A DNA stretch of 64,000 bases from Candidatus Cryptobacteroides onthequi. Its GTDB lineage: Bacteria > Bacteroidota > Bacteroidia > Bacteroidales > UBA932. Positions 46,302 to 54,819 of the stretch are shown one piece after another. Within the stretch, counting starts at the first letter, position 1. Every line of letters begins with the position of its first letter. The stretch spans positions 1-64,000 of the forward strand of contig JAGHSA010000049.1 of NCBI GenBank assembly GCA_018066125.1, written 5' to 3'. A program made the position numbers and the translations under genes. The notes under the pieces were generated by a model. It searched no databases. It saw only the letters and a list, made by a program, of their open reading frames with translations, and had not been told where the DNA came from.

Positions 46302-47879
46302 CTAGCGGATGCTGATGTTCTTCACGTTGGCTGTCTTCACCGGATCGCCGGACGATGCTGATATCTCCACACCTGTCATGGTGACGTCTTCGGCCCAGTT
46401 GATCTCTATTCCCCTGGTGGACTTGATGGCGCAGCCGTCGATGTTGATGTTGCGTACCGGCATCTCGGGGATGCCGTTGAAATACATCGCGCGGCCGGCT
46501 CCGTTGCAGACTATGTCCTTGATCCAGATGTCCCTGAAGGCAGGTGTGCCCTCATCCACAGGGATGAGCTCGACCTGTGCGGTCTGACCCTTCTCCATCG
46601 CATCCACAGCGGATGTGCCGTTGTAGTGAAGGTCGAAGAGCACTGTCTCGGCTATGATGTCTGTCATGTAGATGTTGTCGATGTAGATGTTCTTCACGAC
46701 ACCTCCGCGGCCTCTGCGGCTCTTGAAGCGCAGTCCGACATCGGTCCCGAGGAAGCGGCAGTTGGACACCTTCATGTCCTCCACGCCTCCGCTCATCTCG
46801 CTTCCGACCACGAATCCGCCGTGTCCGTGATAGACGGTGCAGTTGTCGACAATGAGTCCCTTGCAAGGCGCAGCCCTTCTGCGGCCGTCCTCGTCCTTTC
46901 CGGACTTTATGCAGATGCCGTCGTCTCCGACGTCAAATGAAGAATCGATGATGATGGATCCAACACATGAGTCGAGGTCGATGCCGTCGCCATTCTGGGA
47001 GTAGTGCGGGTTGCGTACGGTCACGCCCTTGATGATGACATTGCGGCACATCAGAGGGTGGAGATTCCAGCTCGGAGAATTCTGGAACACACAGTCCTCC
47101 AGCAGGACGTTCTCGCAGTTCCTGAAGCATACGAGCTCTGGACGGAGGAAGTCCCTGATCGCCTCGTATCCTGCGTCGTCGAGGTCGCGCGGAGGGACGT
47201 TCATGCCAGACATTTCGTGTCCCTTCACATAGGACTCGCTAGGGGACCACAGGTCGCCCTTGTCGTTGAGGACTCCGCCTCTGGCGAGGAATGATTTCCA
47301 CTCGGCGGCATTCACCTTGGATTTCTTGACTGCGCGCCATGCACTGCCGCTGCCGTCGATGACTCCACCTCCGGTGATGGATATGTCGTGGGCATTGTCG
47401 GCGTGGATGGGAGCGTCGCACCTCTTGGTGTCAAGACCTTCGAACACGGTCTCCACGATAGGGTAGAGCGTCGGGTCAGGGTCGAAGATGATGACTGCGA
47501 GAGGGTCTACATGGAGGTCGATGCAGCTCTTCAGCTCGATGGGCCCCGTGTACCATATACCCTCAGGCACGATAAGATGTCCTCCTCCTTTGGAGGAGAG
47601 GTGCTCAATGGCCTCCTTGAATGCCTGGGTGTTGGAAGCTATTCCGTTCCCGTTCCCACCGAATTCGGTTATGTATACGGAACGGTCCGGGACGGATGGT
47701 CTTGAAACCATCTCCATCTCGAATGGCAGATCTTTGTATAGATAAGCGAATTCTTCAGTGCCCGCTGTACACTTGGATTGGGTGCAACTTGCTGAAAAAG
47801 AGAGTGTTGCCATGAGGGCAACCGCCGCGTTCACGGTTCGGGAAAGCAACGCCTTCACCGCGCTGTAGTGGAATTTCAT
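46302..47879 (-). CDS. Polygalacturonase, glycoside hydrolase family 28
   Basis: This 525-residue right-handed beta-helix enzyme has a lipoprotein-like signal (SFSASC, Cys 32). The GH28 active-site motifs are seen: NGD (296-298, usually NTD), DD (319-320) in VGDDGICIKSG, GHG (352-354) in YHGHGGFVVGSEMSG, and RFK (usually RIK) shortly after. It hydrolyses alpha-1,4-galacturonan, probably as an exo-enzyme judging from close Bacteroides relatives. It is the first gene of the pectin operon and follows a TAnnTTTG promoter with a predicted LacI operator. Confidence 0.93.
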   Translation of the reverse strand: MKFHYSAVKALLSRTVNAAVALMATLSFSASCTQSKCTAGTEEFAYLYKDLPFEMEMVSRPSVPDRSVYITEFGGNGNGIASNTQAFKEAIEHLSSKGGGHLIVPEGIWYTGPIELKSCIDLHVDPLAVIIFDPDPTLYPIVETVFEGLDTKRCDAPIHADNAHDISITGGGVIDGSGSAWRAVKKSKVNAAEWKSFLARGGVLNDKGDLWSPSESYVKGHEMSGMNVPPRDLDDAGYEAIRDFLRPELVCFRNCENVLLEDCVFQNSPSWNLHPLMCRNVIIKGVTVRNPHYSQNGDGIDLDSCVGSIIIDSSFDVGDDGICIKSGKDEDGRRRAAPCKGLIVDNCTVYHGHGGFVVGSEMSGGVEDMKVSNCRFLGTDVGLRFKSRRGRGGVVKNIYIDNIYMTDIIAETVLFDLHYNGTSAVDAMEKGQTAQVELIPVDEGTPAFRDIWIKDIVCNGAGRAMYFNGIPEMPVRNINIDGCAIKSTRGIEINWAEDVTMTGVEISASSGDPVKTANVKNISIR

Positions 47880-47905
47880 CTGCAGATGTGGTTGTAATTA
47901 CAATG

Positions 47906-47913
47906 CAAATATA
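47906..47913 (-). promoter_or_regulatory. -7 promoter box of the pectin operon
   Basis: The minus-strand TATATTTG lies 26 bases upstream of the GH28 start. The -33 region overlaps the predicted operator at 47924-47939. Confidence 0.7.
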
Positions 47914-47923
47914 TACAAAAATT

Positions 47924-47939
47924 CCGTTATCGTGCACGG
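47924..47939. promoter_or_regulatory. Predicted LacI-family operator, site 3 (GH28 / GH36)
   Basis: CCGTTATCGTGCACGG shares the CGTGCACGGA half with the uxaC/uxaB site and sits 10 bases upstream of the GH28 -7 box, the same geometry as sites 1 and 2. The left half is degenerate. Confidence 0.7.
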
Positions 47940-47992
47940 AACTCATGGAATGTTTTTGAAAATGCCGTATTTTATTCATTCATTTTGTTTTG

Positions 47993-48000
47993 TAACTTTG
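47993..48000 (+). promoter_or_regulatory. -7 promoter box for the GH36 gene
   Basis: TAACTTTG fits TAnnTTTG 23 bases upstream of the start codon. No clear -33 box is present. Confidence 0.55.
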
Positions 48001-48023
48001 TGTAAACCCTTGATTAGGACCTT

Positions 48024-50111
48024 ATGAAACGCTTGATTTCGCTCTTGTTGTCAACTTTATGCATAGCCGCCGCGGCGCAGAACAGCATCGGTCATACCGG
48101 GCAGATTCCAGACTGCAGGCAGTGGGCCGGATCGGTCTTCTCCAGGTCGGAACTTCCGCCTTTCTCCTTCGTGTATGGAGGAGTGCCGTCATCAGAGTTT
48201 CTGACCAGGTGGAAATTCTCCGGGACAGGCTTTAAGGCGGGATCTCCGTCTGCTGTCGTGGGCACGGAGCTCAGCAGTAAGGCGGCTTATACCTGGACGG
48301 ACAGGCGCACAGGACTGGAGGTCCGCTGCGAACTGACACTCTTCGACGACTTCAATGCAGCAGAGTGGGTGCTCTTTTTCAGGAACACCGGCACTGAGGA
48401 TACCCCGGTGCTTTCTCAGATCAGGACGCTTGACCTGACTCAGTGTTCGCGCTCTGCAGGGGACTGGCAGGTATTTTATTCCGACGGTCCATATTTCGGA
48501 CGTGCTGATTTCCAGTCTCGAGACACAGTCCTGACACCGGGCGGGTCAAGACATCTGGAACCTTTCGGAGGCCGCTCCTCAAGTCATACCATGCCTTATT
48601 TCAATGTCAAGACTCCGTCTGGAGGCATGGTTTACGCGCTTGGTTGGACAGGAAGCTGGTGTGCCGACATACTTCGTGATGGTCGTGGCATGCATGTCAA
48701 GGCGGGTCTCAGGGACTTTGAATCGGTCCTCAGACCGGGTGAAGAGATCAGAGTGGCTTCAGTTGCCATGATTCCATGGACGGGAAGCGACCGTATGGAT
48801 GGGCAGAACCTTTTCCGCCGGTTTGTGATGCAGCATCACCACCCGAAGGCATCCGGTCGTCCTGTCGGTCCCATGCTGCTCAACAGCTTCGACCTCACAG
48901 GCCCCTGGCCATGCGACGAATATGCATGTATGACAGGACCGCTGGCTCAGGCCGTCATACGGCAGTTTGATTTCCTTGGTACGAAGACCGGCGGATTCTG
49001 GCTGGATGCCGGATGGTATTCCCGTGCAGGCGACTGGAAGAAAGGCTACTGGTGGCACAGTGCTGTCGGCAACTGGACTCCGGATCCGGTGCGGTTCCCG
49101 GAAGGACTTGCTCCTGTCGCCGAAGAAGCCCACGCCACAGGTGGAAAGTTCCTCCTCTGGTATGAGCCTGAAAGGGCAAATGTGGATTCTGACTGGGCGC
49201 ATGAGCATCCCGAATGGATGCTTGCCGAATCCGGAAAGAAGGCCGTGCCTATGGATACGCCTGTCGATTCGGCGTTCATCGTCAACCTCGGAGATCCGGA
49301 AGCCCTTGACTTTGTGTGTCATGAGATTCTTCAGAGCATCACCTCCAACAAGGTGGACATCTACAGGCAGGATTTCAATATCGATCCTGAAATGTTCTGG
49401 CTCAACAATGACGAGCCTGGGCGCAGGGGTATGTGCGAGGTGAAGTACATCAATGGCCTTTACCATTACCTGGACTTTCTCAGGGAGCAGCTGCCGTTCC
49501 TTGTGGTGGACAACTGCGCGGGCGGCGGCAGGCGTCTCGACCTGGAGATGATATCCCGCTCCGTGTCGCTGTGGCGCTCTGACTACACTCTGGATCCGGA
49601 AGCCAAGCAGTGTCATGCCTATTATCTGCATCAGTGGCTTCCATATCACTGCACCAATACCGGTAACAAGAACCCATATGTGTGGCGTTCTGCCCTCGGC
49701 CCTGCAGCCTGTCTGTGTTTCGGCATAGCAGGCAAGGGAAAGGCCAGCGTTGAAGACCAGCTGGCAGTCATCGCCCAGTTCAGCGAATTGGGACCGTACT
49801 ATCTGGAAGATTATTATCCGCTCAGCGGCTATGGCGACATCACATCAGATGGCGTGTGGATGGCATATCAGCTGCATCGCCGGTCCGATGGCACAGGATA
49901 CGTGATAGCATTCAGGAGGACGGAGTCCAAGGAATCGTGCTGCCGTGTGCAGCTTCGCGGTCTTGATGCCTCAAAGGCATATGTACTCGAATTCAGGGAT
50001 GGCGACATGCCGTCTGTGACTGTCACCGGCAAGGAACTTTCGGAAGGACTGACTTTGGTCTCAGAGAAAGCAGGTTCATCCCTGCTTGTCAGGTATTCAC
50101 CTGCCCTCTGA
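48024..50111 (+). CDS. Alpha-galactosidase-like glycoside hydrolase, GH36 / clan D
   Basis: This 695-residue protein has a signal peptide ending IAAAAQ, an N-terminal beta-sandwich (~25-280), a TIM-barrel (~285-600; GFWLDAGWY, FLLWYEPERA) and a C-terminal beta domain. The nucleophile is probably D445 in KVDIYRQD, the counterpart of KWDMNR in GH36. The acid/base is probably D520 in WRSDYTLD after the DNCAGGGRRLDLE loop. GH36 enzymes remove terminal alpha-galactose; other clan D activities are possible. It is divergent from the pectin operon and shares its intergenic operator, so it may be co-induced and act on galactose-bearing side chains. Its 3' end overlaps truB by 15 bases. Confidence 0.88.
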   Translation: MKRLISLLLSTLCIAAAAQNSIGHTGQIPDCRQWAGSVFSRSELPPFSFVYGGVPSSEFLTRWKFSGTGFKAGSPSAVVGTELSSKAAYTWTDRRTGLEVRCELTLFDDFNAAEWVLFFRNTGTEDTPVLSQIRTLDLTQCSRSAGDWQVFYSDGPYFGRADFQSRDTVLTPGGSRHLEPFGGRSSSHTMPYFNVKTPSGGMVYALGWTGSWCADILRDGRGMHVKAGLRDFESVLRPGEEIRVASVAMIPWTGSDRMDGQNLFRRFVMQHHHPKASGRPVGPMLLNSFDLTGPWPCDEYACMTGPLAQAVIRQFDFLGTKTGGFWLDAGWYSRAGDWKKGYWWHSAVGNWTPDPVRFPEGLAPVAEEAHATGGKFLLWYEPERANVDSDWAHEHPEWMLAESGKKAVPMDTPVDSAFIVNLGDPEALDFVCHEILQSITSNKVDIYRQDFNIDPEMFWLNNDEPGRRGMCEVKYINGLYHYLDFLREQLPFLVVDNCAGGGRRLDLEMISRSVSLWRSDYTLDPEAKQCHAYYLHQWLPYHCTNTGNKNPYVWRSALGPAACLCFGIAGKGKASVEDQLAVIAQFSELGPYYLEDYYPLSGYGDITSDGVWMAYQLHRRSDGTGYVIAFRRTESKESCCRVQLRGLDASKAYVLEFRDGDMPSVTVTGKELSEGLTLVSEKAGSSLLVRYSPAL

Positions 50112-50975
50112 CGTCGGCCTGAGGAGAATGTCCATGGCGTCGTCCACGCTCAGGGATTCCTCGATGCGGAAGCTGCCTGTCCCGGTGCGTCTGAGTGAGT
50201 GGAGGAAAGCTCCGCTTCCGAGGGCTTCTCCCAGGTCTCTCGCAAGTGCGCGGATATAGGTTCCCTTGGTGCATCCCACGAGGATGTCGGCGTGCGGAAG
50301 GTCCTTTCCGGAGATGTCGATGACGTTGATTCTGGCATTGAATCTGTTGACTGTGTCGGCTGCGGCTGGTCTGGCGTCGGCTATGGGTTCGCCCCACGAG
50401 AGCATTTCCATCCTGGTGATGGTGATGTTCTGCTTCGAGAGCAGTTCTGCCGCGCTGTGGTCGAAGCTGCTGTCGCCCTTCTGTGCTGCGCGGTATGCCT
50501 TGCGGGCCATTTCGTATGCTCTGACACCGTCCACGGATTTTGCGGAGAACAGAGGAGCCACCTGCTCCTGCTCGCCCAGGAAGGACGGAAGCACGGCCTC
50601 GATCGCTTCGCGTGTCACCTGTGTGCAGGGATACTCCTGATCGATTTCTTTCTCTCTGTCGTAGGATGGTGTGGTGGCGCCGAATGTGACTCCTGCCACA
50701 TATTCCTTGTCATGTTTCTGGAGTGTTTCCGCAAGTTTTGTGGCTTTCCCTATGCATACGAGAAGCACGCCTGTGGCCAGAGGATCCAGGGTACCGGCAT
50801 GTCCGACCTTGAGATTCTTCTTGCTGAAATGCCGGCAAGCCGCCCACTTGACCTTGCGGATCACATCCGCGGATGTCCATCGGTACGGCTTGTCGATCGG
50901 GATGATGATGCCTTCCGGGTAGTCTTCAATGCTGCCGGTAAGTGTCATGCCCTTCTTCAGTATCAGAGCATCCAT
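50097..50975 (-). CDS. truB: tRNA pseudouridine(55) synthase
   Basis: This 292-residue enzyme converts U55 of tRNA to pseudouridine. The catalytic Asp is in GHAGTLDPLATG (D64); the ACTIVE-region GVTFGATTPSYDREKE and the C-terminal GTYIRALARDLGEALG lines are conserved. It is 1 bp downstream of rpiB and so in one operon, and convergent with GH36 with a 15-bp overlap. A fragment of a second copy with an internal deletion lies at 31816-31971; this copy is complete. Confidence 0.96.
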   Translation of the reverse strand: MDALILKKGMTLTGSIEDYPEGIIIPIDKPYRWTSADVIRKVKWAACRHFSKKNLKVGHAGTLDPLATGVLLVCIGKATKLAETLQKHDKEYVAGVTFGATTPSYDREKEIDQEYPCTQVTREAIEAVLPSFLGEQEQVAPLFSAKSVDGVRAYEMARKAYRAAQKGDSSFDHSAAELLSKQNITITRMEMLSWGEPIADARPAAADTVNRFNARINVIDISGKDLPHADILVGCTKGTYIRALARDLGEALGSGAFLHSLRRTGTGSFRIEESLSVDDAMDILLRPTSEGR

Positions 50976-50976
50976 C

Positions 50977-51411
50977 CTACAGATCTGATGTTATCTTTTC
51001 GACTCTTCTCTGGTGACGGCCGCCTTTGAATTCGCTGGCGATCCATGTCCTGATGCATGCTATGGTCATGCGGTATGAGATGAAGCGTGCTGGAAGCACC
51101 AGGATGTTGGCGTTGTTGTGCTCTTTCACGAGTCTCGCTATATCCGTGTTCCATGCAAGTCCGGCACGTATTCCCATATGGTGGTTGAGGGTCATGCACA
51201 TGCCGTTTCCTGTACCGCAGAGGGCTACTCCCAGATCCACTTCGTGGCTCTCTATCGCACGGGCCAGGGGATGACCTACATCCGGATAATCCATGCTCTC
51301 TGTACTGTGTGTACCGAAGTCTATGATCTCGTATCCGTTGCGCCTGAGGTAGCGGATGATGCCTTCCTTGTAATCGAATCCAGCGTGGTCGCTGCAAACA
51401 CCTATTTTCAT
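50977..51411 (-). CDS. rpiB: Ribose-5-phosphate isomerase B
   Basis: This 144-residue LacAB/RpiB family enzyme interconverts ribose-5-phosphate and ribulose-5-phosphate. It has SDHAGFDYKE at the start, the active-site Cys 65 in ALCGTGNGM, and GIRAGLAWNTDIARLVKEHNN. The start is taken as the ATG at 51411; the in-frame GTG at 51432 lies on the -7 box and cannot be in the transcript. It is followed immediately by truB. Confidence 0.95.
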   Translation of the reverse strand: MKIGVCSDHAGFDYKEGIIRYLRRNGYEIIDFGTHSTESMDYPDVGHPLARAIESHEVDLGVALCGTGNGMCMTLNHHMGIRAGLAWNTDIARLVKEHNNANILVLPARFISYRMTIACIRTWIASEFKGGRHQRRVEKITSDL

Positions 51412-51431
51412 GCCAGGTCTGTTTTGTGGCA

Positions 51432-51439
51432 CAAATGTA
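51432..51439 (-). promoter_or_regulatory. -7 promoter box for rpiB-truB
   Basis: The minus-strand TACATTTG fits TAnnTTTG 20 bases upstream of the rpiB ATG. There is no clear TTTG at -33. Confidence 0.6.
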
Positions 51440-51532
51440 CTAAATATGTTGGAAACTTCGCCTGTGGCCGTATGTTTTATTAGAAAAACAGAAACCCTCA
51501 GGCTATTTCTTTCGTGCCATGTCTGTCGGCAG

Positions 51533-51674
51533 TTTCAGGCGTGAATTTAGCTGAAACACGGCTATTCTTGGCTCGGCGTACGATTTCAGACGTGAATTCA
51601 GGAAATACACGGCTGTAAAGAGTCAGGACTATGTTTTCAGACGTGAAATCACCAGATACGCGGCTGTCATGTCT
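51533..51674. repeat. Three tandem 51-bp degenerate repeats
   Basis: The 412 bases between rpiB and gltX carry three units starting at 51533, 51584 and 51635 (period exactly 51), each with TTTCAGrCGTGAA near the start and A-ACnCGGCT about 20 bases on. On the minus strand one frame reads through all three as a 17-residue repeat (SRV...FT.E), but that frame runs out of phase into gltX. The stretch from ~51680 to 51823 is GC-rich with small palindromes (CCGCAGCTGCGG) and no recognised feature. Confidence 0.7.
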
Positions 51675-51823
51675 CTGCTGCCGTCGATGCCGCCCAGAGC
51701 AGTGGAGGGATTGCCTCTGAAGCGGGTGTTGCGGAGCTCTTCTTCGCCCGCAAAGAGGCATTCCCGCAGCTGCGGCCGGGGCGGCCCGAGCATATCCGGG
51801 CTGGACTGTTATCCTGTTGCGGC

Positions 51824-53539
51824 TTATCCGAGTCTTTCCTTCACGAAAGACATCCTCGCTGCAAACTGATCCTTTCCGATGAATGAAAGAATGTCTGCGA
51901 TGCCCAGACCGCTGGATGCTCCGGCGAGAGAGAGGCGCAGGCAGTTCATGACCTTGCCCATAGGCCATTCCTTGGCGCGGATGTATTCTTCAAGTCCGGC
52001 CTCTATGCTTTCCTTGGTCCATTCGCCCTCGAGAGCGCAGATGTGTGCTGCTGCATCCTGTGCCATCTCTGCATTATCCGGCTTCCAGAACTTGTCGACA
52101 TCCTTTGCCAGGAACGGTGCAGTGGCTGCATCGTCATAAACCTTGGCGCGTGGGTCGGCTGCACGGCGCGGGTCGGCAGGCTTCTGCTCCACTGCCGCTC
52201 CTGCCTTCACTCCGAACGCTTCGAATTCTGCAGGGGAGATGAAAAGATATGATGCAATTGTCCAGAAATCTGCCACGAAGGTCGCCCTTTCCTTGACCAG
52301 TGACACGACATTCTTAACGTAGTTCTTAGAGAATGTATGGGTGCCGAAATCGGCGGATACAGGACACTTGAAGCATCCTTCCACCTTGATGCCGTGAGAC
52401 TCGAGAATCGGAACGAAGAGATCCGTGAGTTCTTCATCGCTCTTGAGACGGAGGTATTCCTTGTTGTACCACTTGGCCTTGTCAGGGTTGAACTTCGCTC
52501 CGGATTTGCTGACCTTCTCGACTGAGAACGCATCGATGAGTTCCTGCATCGAGAACATCTCCTGCTCTGTGCCCGGGTTCCATCCCAGCATGGCGAGGAG
52601 ATTGACGAATGCCTCGGGGAAATAGCCATCCTCACGGTATCCGTGATAGGTCTCGCCTTCTGAGTTGAGCCAGTTGAGAGGGAATACAGGGAAGCCCATC
52701 TTGTCACCGTCACGCTTGCTGAGCTTTCCGTTGCCGACAGGCTTGAGAAGCAGAGGAAGGTGTGCGAAGCGAGGCTGGGTCTCCTCCCATCCGAATGCCT
52801 TGTAGAGCATGTAGTGGAGAGGGAGTGAAGGGAGCCACTCCTCGCCGCGGATGACTTCGGTGATCTCCATGAGGTGGTCATCCACGATGTTGGCAAGATG
52901 GTAAGTAGGGAGCTCATCTGCCCTTTTCCAGAGCACCTTGTCGTCCAGAGTGTCGGTGTTGACCTCCACGTGGCCGCGGATGAGGTCATCCATTTTCACG
53001 ATGGTGTCGGCAGGCATCTTGAAGCGTATGGTCCAGTCAGAGGTCTCCTCCAGCAGTCTCCTGGTCTCTTCCTCAGGAAGTGTGAGGGAGTTCTTGAGGG
53101 ACATGCGTGTCGTCTGGTTGTAGATGAATGTCTCACCCTTGGCCTCTGCGGCGCTTCTGGCAGCCTCGAGGGCTTCTGCAGAGTCAAATGCGTAATAGGC
53201 ATAGCCGTTGGCGATCAGCTGCTCTGCATACTGGCGGTAAAGCGGTTTGCGCTGGCTCTGGCGGTATGGTGCGTGAGGATGTCTCTCTGAGGCGGTCTCT
53301 ACCACCTGTCCATTCTCGTCCACACCCTCGTCAGGGATGATGCCGCACCATCTGAGTGACTCGATGATGTACTGCTCCGCTCCCGGTACGAAGCGGTGTG
53401 AATCTGTATCTTCGATGCGGATGATGAAATCACCGCCATTCTGCTTTGCGTAGAGGTAGTTGTACAGCGCTGTTCTCACTCCACCCATGTGGAGCGGTCC
53501 CGTAGGTGACGGTGCGAAGCGCACTCTGGTCTTTCTCAT
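51824..53539 (-). CDS. gltX: Glutamyl-tRNA synthetase
   Basis: This 571-residue class I synthetase charges tRNA-Glu. The HIGH motif appears as PLHMGG (residues 15-20) and the KMSKS motif as KLSKRDG (272-278). It is longer than the usual ~500 residues; an Ala/Pro/Asp-rich stretch at ~443-478 (KPADPRRAADPRAK) in the anticodon-binding half accounts for part of the excess. It begins 3 bp after the ftsZ stop codon, so it is probably read with the division cluster. No clear terminator follows. Confidence 0.95.
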   Translation of the reverse strand: MRKTRVRFAPSPTGPLHMGGVRTALYNYLYAKQNGGDFIIRIEDTDSHRFVPGAEQYIIESLRWCGIIPDEGVDENGQVVETASERHPHAPYRQSQRKPLYRQYAEQLIANGYAYYAFDSAEALEAARSAAEAKGETFIYNQTTRMSLKNSLTLPEEETRRLLEETSDWTIRFKMPADTIVKMDDLIRGHVEVNTDTLDDKVLWKRADELPTYHLANIVDDHLMEITEVIRGEEWLPSLPLHYMLYKAFGWEETQPRFAHLPLLLKPVGNGKLSKRDGDKMGFPVFPLNWLNSEGETYHGYREDGYFPEAFVNLLAMLGWNPGTEQEMFSMQELIDAFSVEKVSKSGAKFNPDKAKWYNKEYLRLKSDEELTDLFVPILESHGIKVEGCFKCPVSADFGTHTFSKNYVKNVVSLVKERATFVADFWTIASYLFISPAEFEAFGVKAGAAVEQKPADPRRAADPRAKVYDDAATAPFLAKDVDKFWKPDNAEMAQDAAAHICALEGEWTKESIEAGLEEYIRAKEWPMGKVMNCLRLSLAGASSGLGIADILSFIGKDQFAARMSFVKERLG

Positions 53540-53542
53540 ATC

Positions 53543-54808
53543 TTACTTTGTCTGGATTTTTGCGTTTCGTCTGATGGCGGCTACATTCTCGAGGCTGGAC
53601 TGGTTGTCTCCCGGATTTATGATCAGCAGCGGCTTGGTATCATAGTGGAAGATCCTGCAGTTTTCCTTGGTGTTGTAGCCTATCTTGGTGGTGCGGCTTT
53701 CGGTCTCCTGAAGAGAGATGCCCTCACCTGACTCTATCTTGCCCTTGTCGAAGACGAAGTGGTTGTCTATCATGATGTAGTTGCCCAGTTCGCCTTCCTT
53801 GATGCCTATGGCCTCGATAAATCTGAGACCGGTGGCTATGGCGGTGATGTGGATGCGGTCTCCGACCTCCGGGTCCTCATCCCAGATGAGTCCGCGCTTG
53901 AAGTTGTTGGCGTTGCCTGTGTATTCCTTGATCTTTGAGTTGATCTCCTCCAGCTGGGTCATGGTCACACCCCTTTCATTCTTTCCGATGGTGATGTTGA
54001 CCAGGACGTTCTTGGCTGTCGAAAGGTCGAAGTCGTTGAGCAGAGGGGAGTCGAAGGCCTGCTTCACGGCGTCTGAGATACGGTTCGGTCCTGTACCGGA
54101 TCCGCAGCCCATCAGAGCCATGCCGCTGTCTTTCATCATGGTCTTGATGTCCTCGAAGTCCACGTTGATGTAGCCCGGGCGCTTGATTATCTCCGTGATG
54201 CCCCTGACAGCCGTTGCCAGCACCTCGTCAGCTTTCGGGAAAGCGTCCTGCACGAGCTGGTCTCCGAAATACTTGTAGAGTTTCTGGTTGTTGATGATCA
54301 GCAGGCTGTCCACATTCTTTTCGAGCTCGTGGATGCCGTCGATGGCCTTTGAAAGCGAGTCGTTGCCCTCATTCTCGAAAGGAAGAGTCACGACAGCCAC
54401 AGTGAGGATGCCGCGGTCCTTCGCCATCTTGGCGATGACCGGAGATGCTCCGGTACCTGTGCCTCCGCCCATTCCGGCGGTGATGAAAAGCATTTCAGTG
54501 CCGTTGTCGAGCACCACCTTTGCGATCTCGTCCTGAGCTTCGAGAGCGGCGTTGCGTCCCTTGACCGGGTTGCATCCGGCACCGAGACCCTTTCCCATCT
54601 GTATCTTCACCGGTACGGGACTGCGCTGAAGTGCCTGCGAGTCGGTGTTGCATACTATGAAGCTGCAGCCCTGCACTTTCTCACGGTACATGTATGACAC
54701 TGCGTTGCATCCGCCTCCGCCGACACCTAAAACCTTGATGATGGAGTTTTCCGGGATCCAGTCCTTCGGCGTCACATCAATATCCGCCATATTGTCCATA
54801 TATTCCAT
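53543..54808 (-). CDS. ftsZ: Cell division GTPase FtsZ
   Basis: This 421-residue tubulin homologue forms the Z ring. The GTP-binding signature GGGTGTG is at ~114-120 and the T7 loop NVDFEDIKTMMKDSG is present. The start is placed at MEYMDNMADI (54808), 11 bp after ftsA; a longer frame to 54889 would overlap ftsA heavily. The C-terminus (SSLENVAAIRRNAKIQTK) is shorter than in many Bacteroidales and only faintly resembles the usual acidic-IPAFLRK tail that binds FtsA, with VAAIRRN in its place. Confidence 0.96.
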   Translation of the reverse strand: MEYMDNMADIDVTPKDWIPENSIIKVLGVGGGGCNAVSYMYREKVQGCSFIVCNTDSQALQRSPVPVKIQMGKGLGAGCNPVKGRNAALEAQDEIAKVVLDNGTEMLFITAGMGGGTGTGASPVIAKMAKDRGILTVAVVTLPFENEGNDSLSKAIDGIHELEKNVDSLLIINNQKLYKYFGDQLVQDAFPKADEVLATAVRGITEIIKRPGYINVDFEDIKTMMKDSGMALMGCGSGTGPNRISDAVKQAFDSPLLNDFDLSTAKNVLVNITIGKNERGVTMTQLEEINSKIKEYTGNANNFKRGLIWDEDPEVGDRIHITAIATGLRFIEAIGIKEGELGNYIMIDNHFVFDKGKIESGEGISLQETESRTTKIGYNTKENCRIFHYDTKPLLIINPGDNQSSLENVAAIRRNAKIQTK

Positions 54809-54819
54809 GTGTCTTGCTT

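Noticed and set aside
51784..51805. GCCCG/CGGGC palindrome after gltX as a terminator
   Set aside because: Short stem, large loop, no T run.
51498..51968. 156-codon minus-strand frame across the 51-bp repeats
   Set aside because: Its first half is an out-of-phase reading of gltX and the rest is the tandem repeat; no signal, domain or start context supports it.
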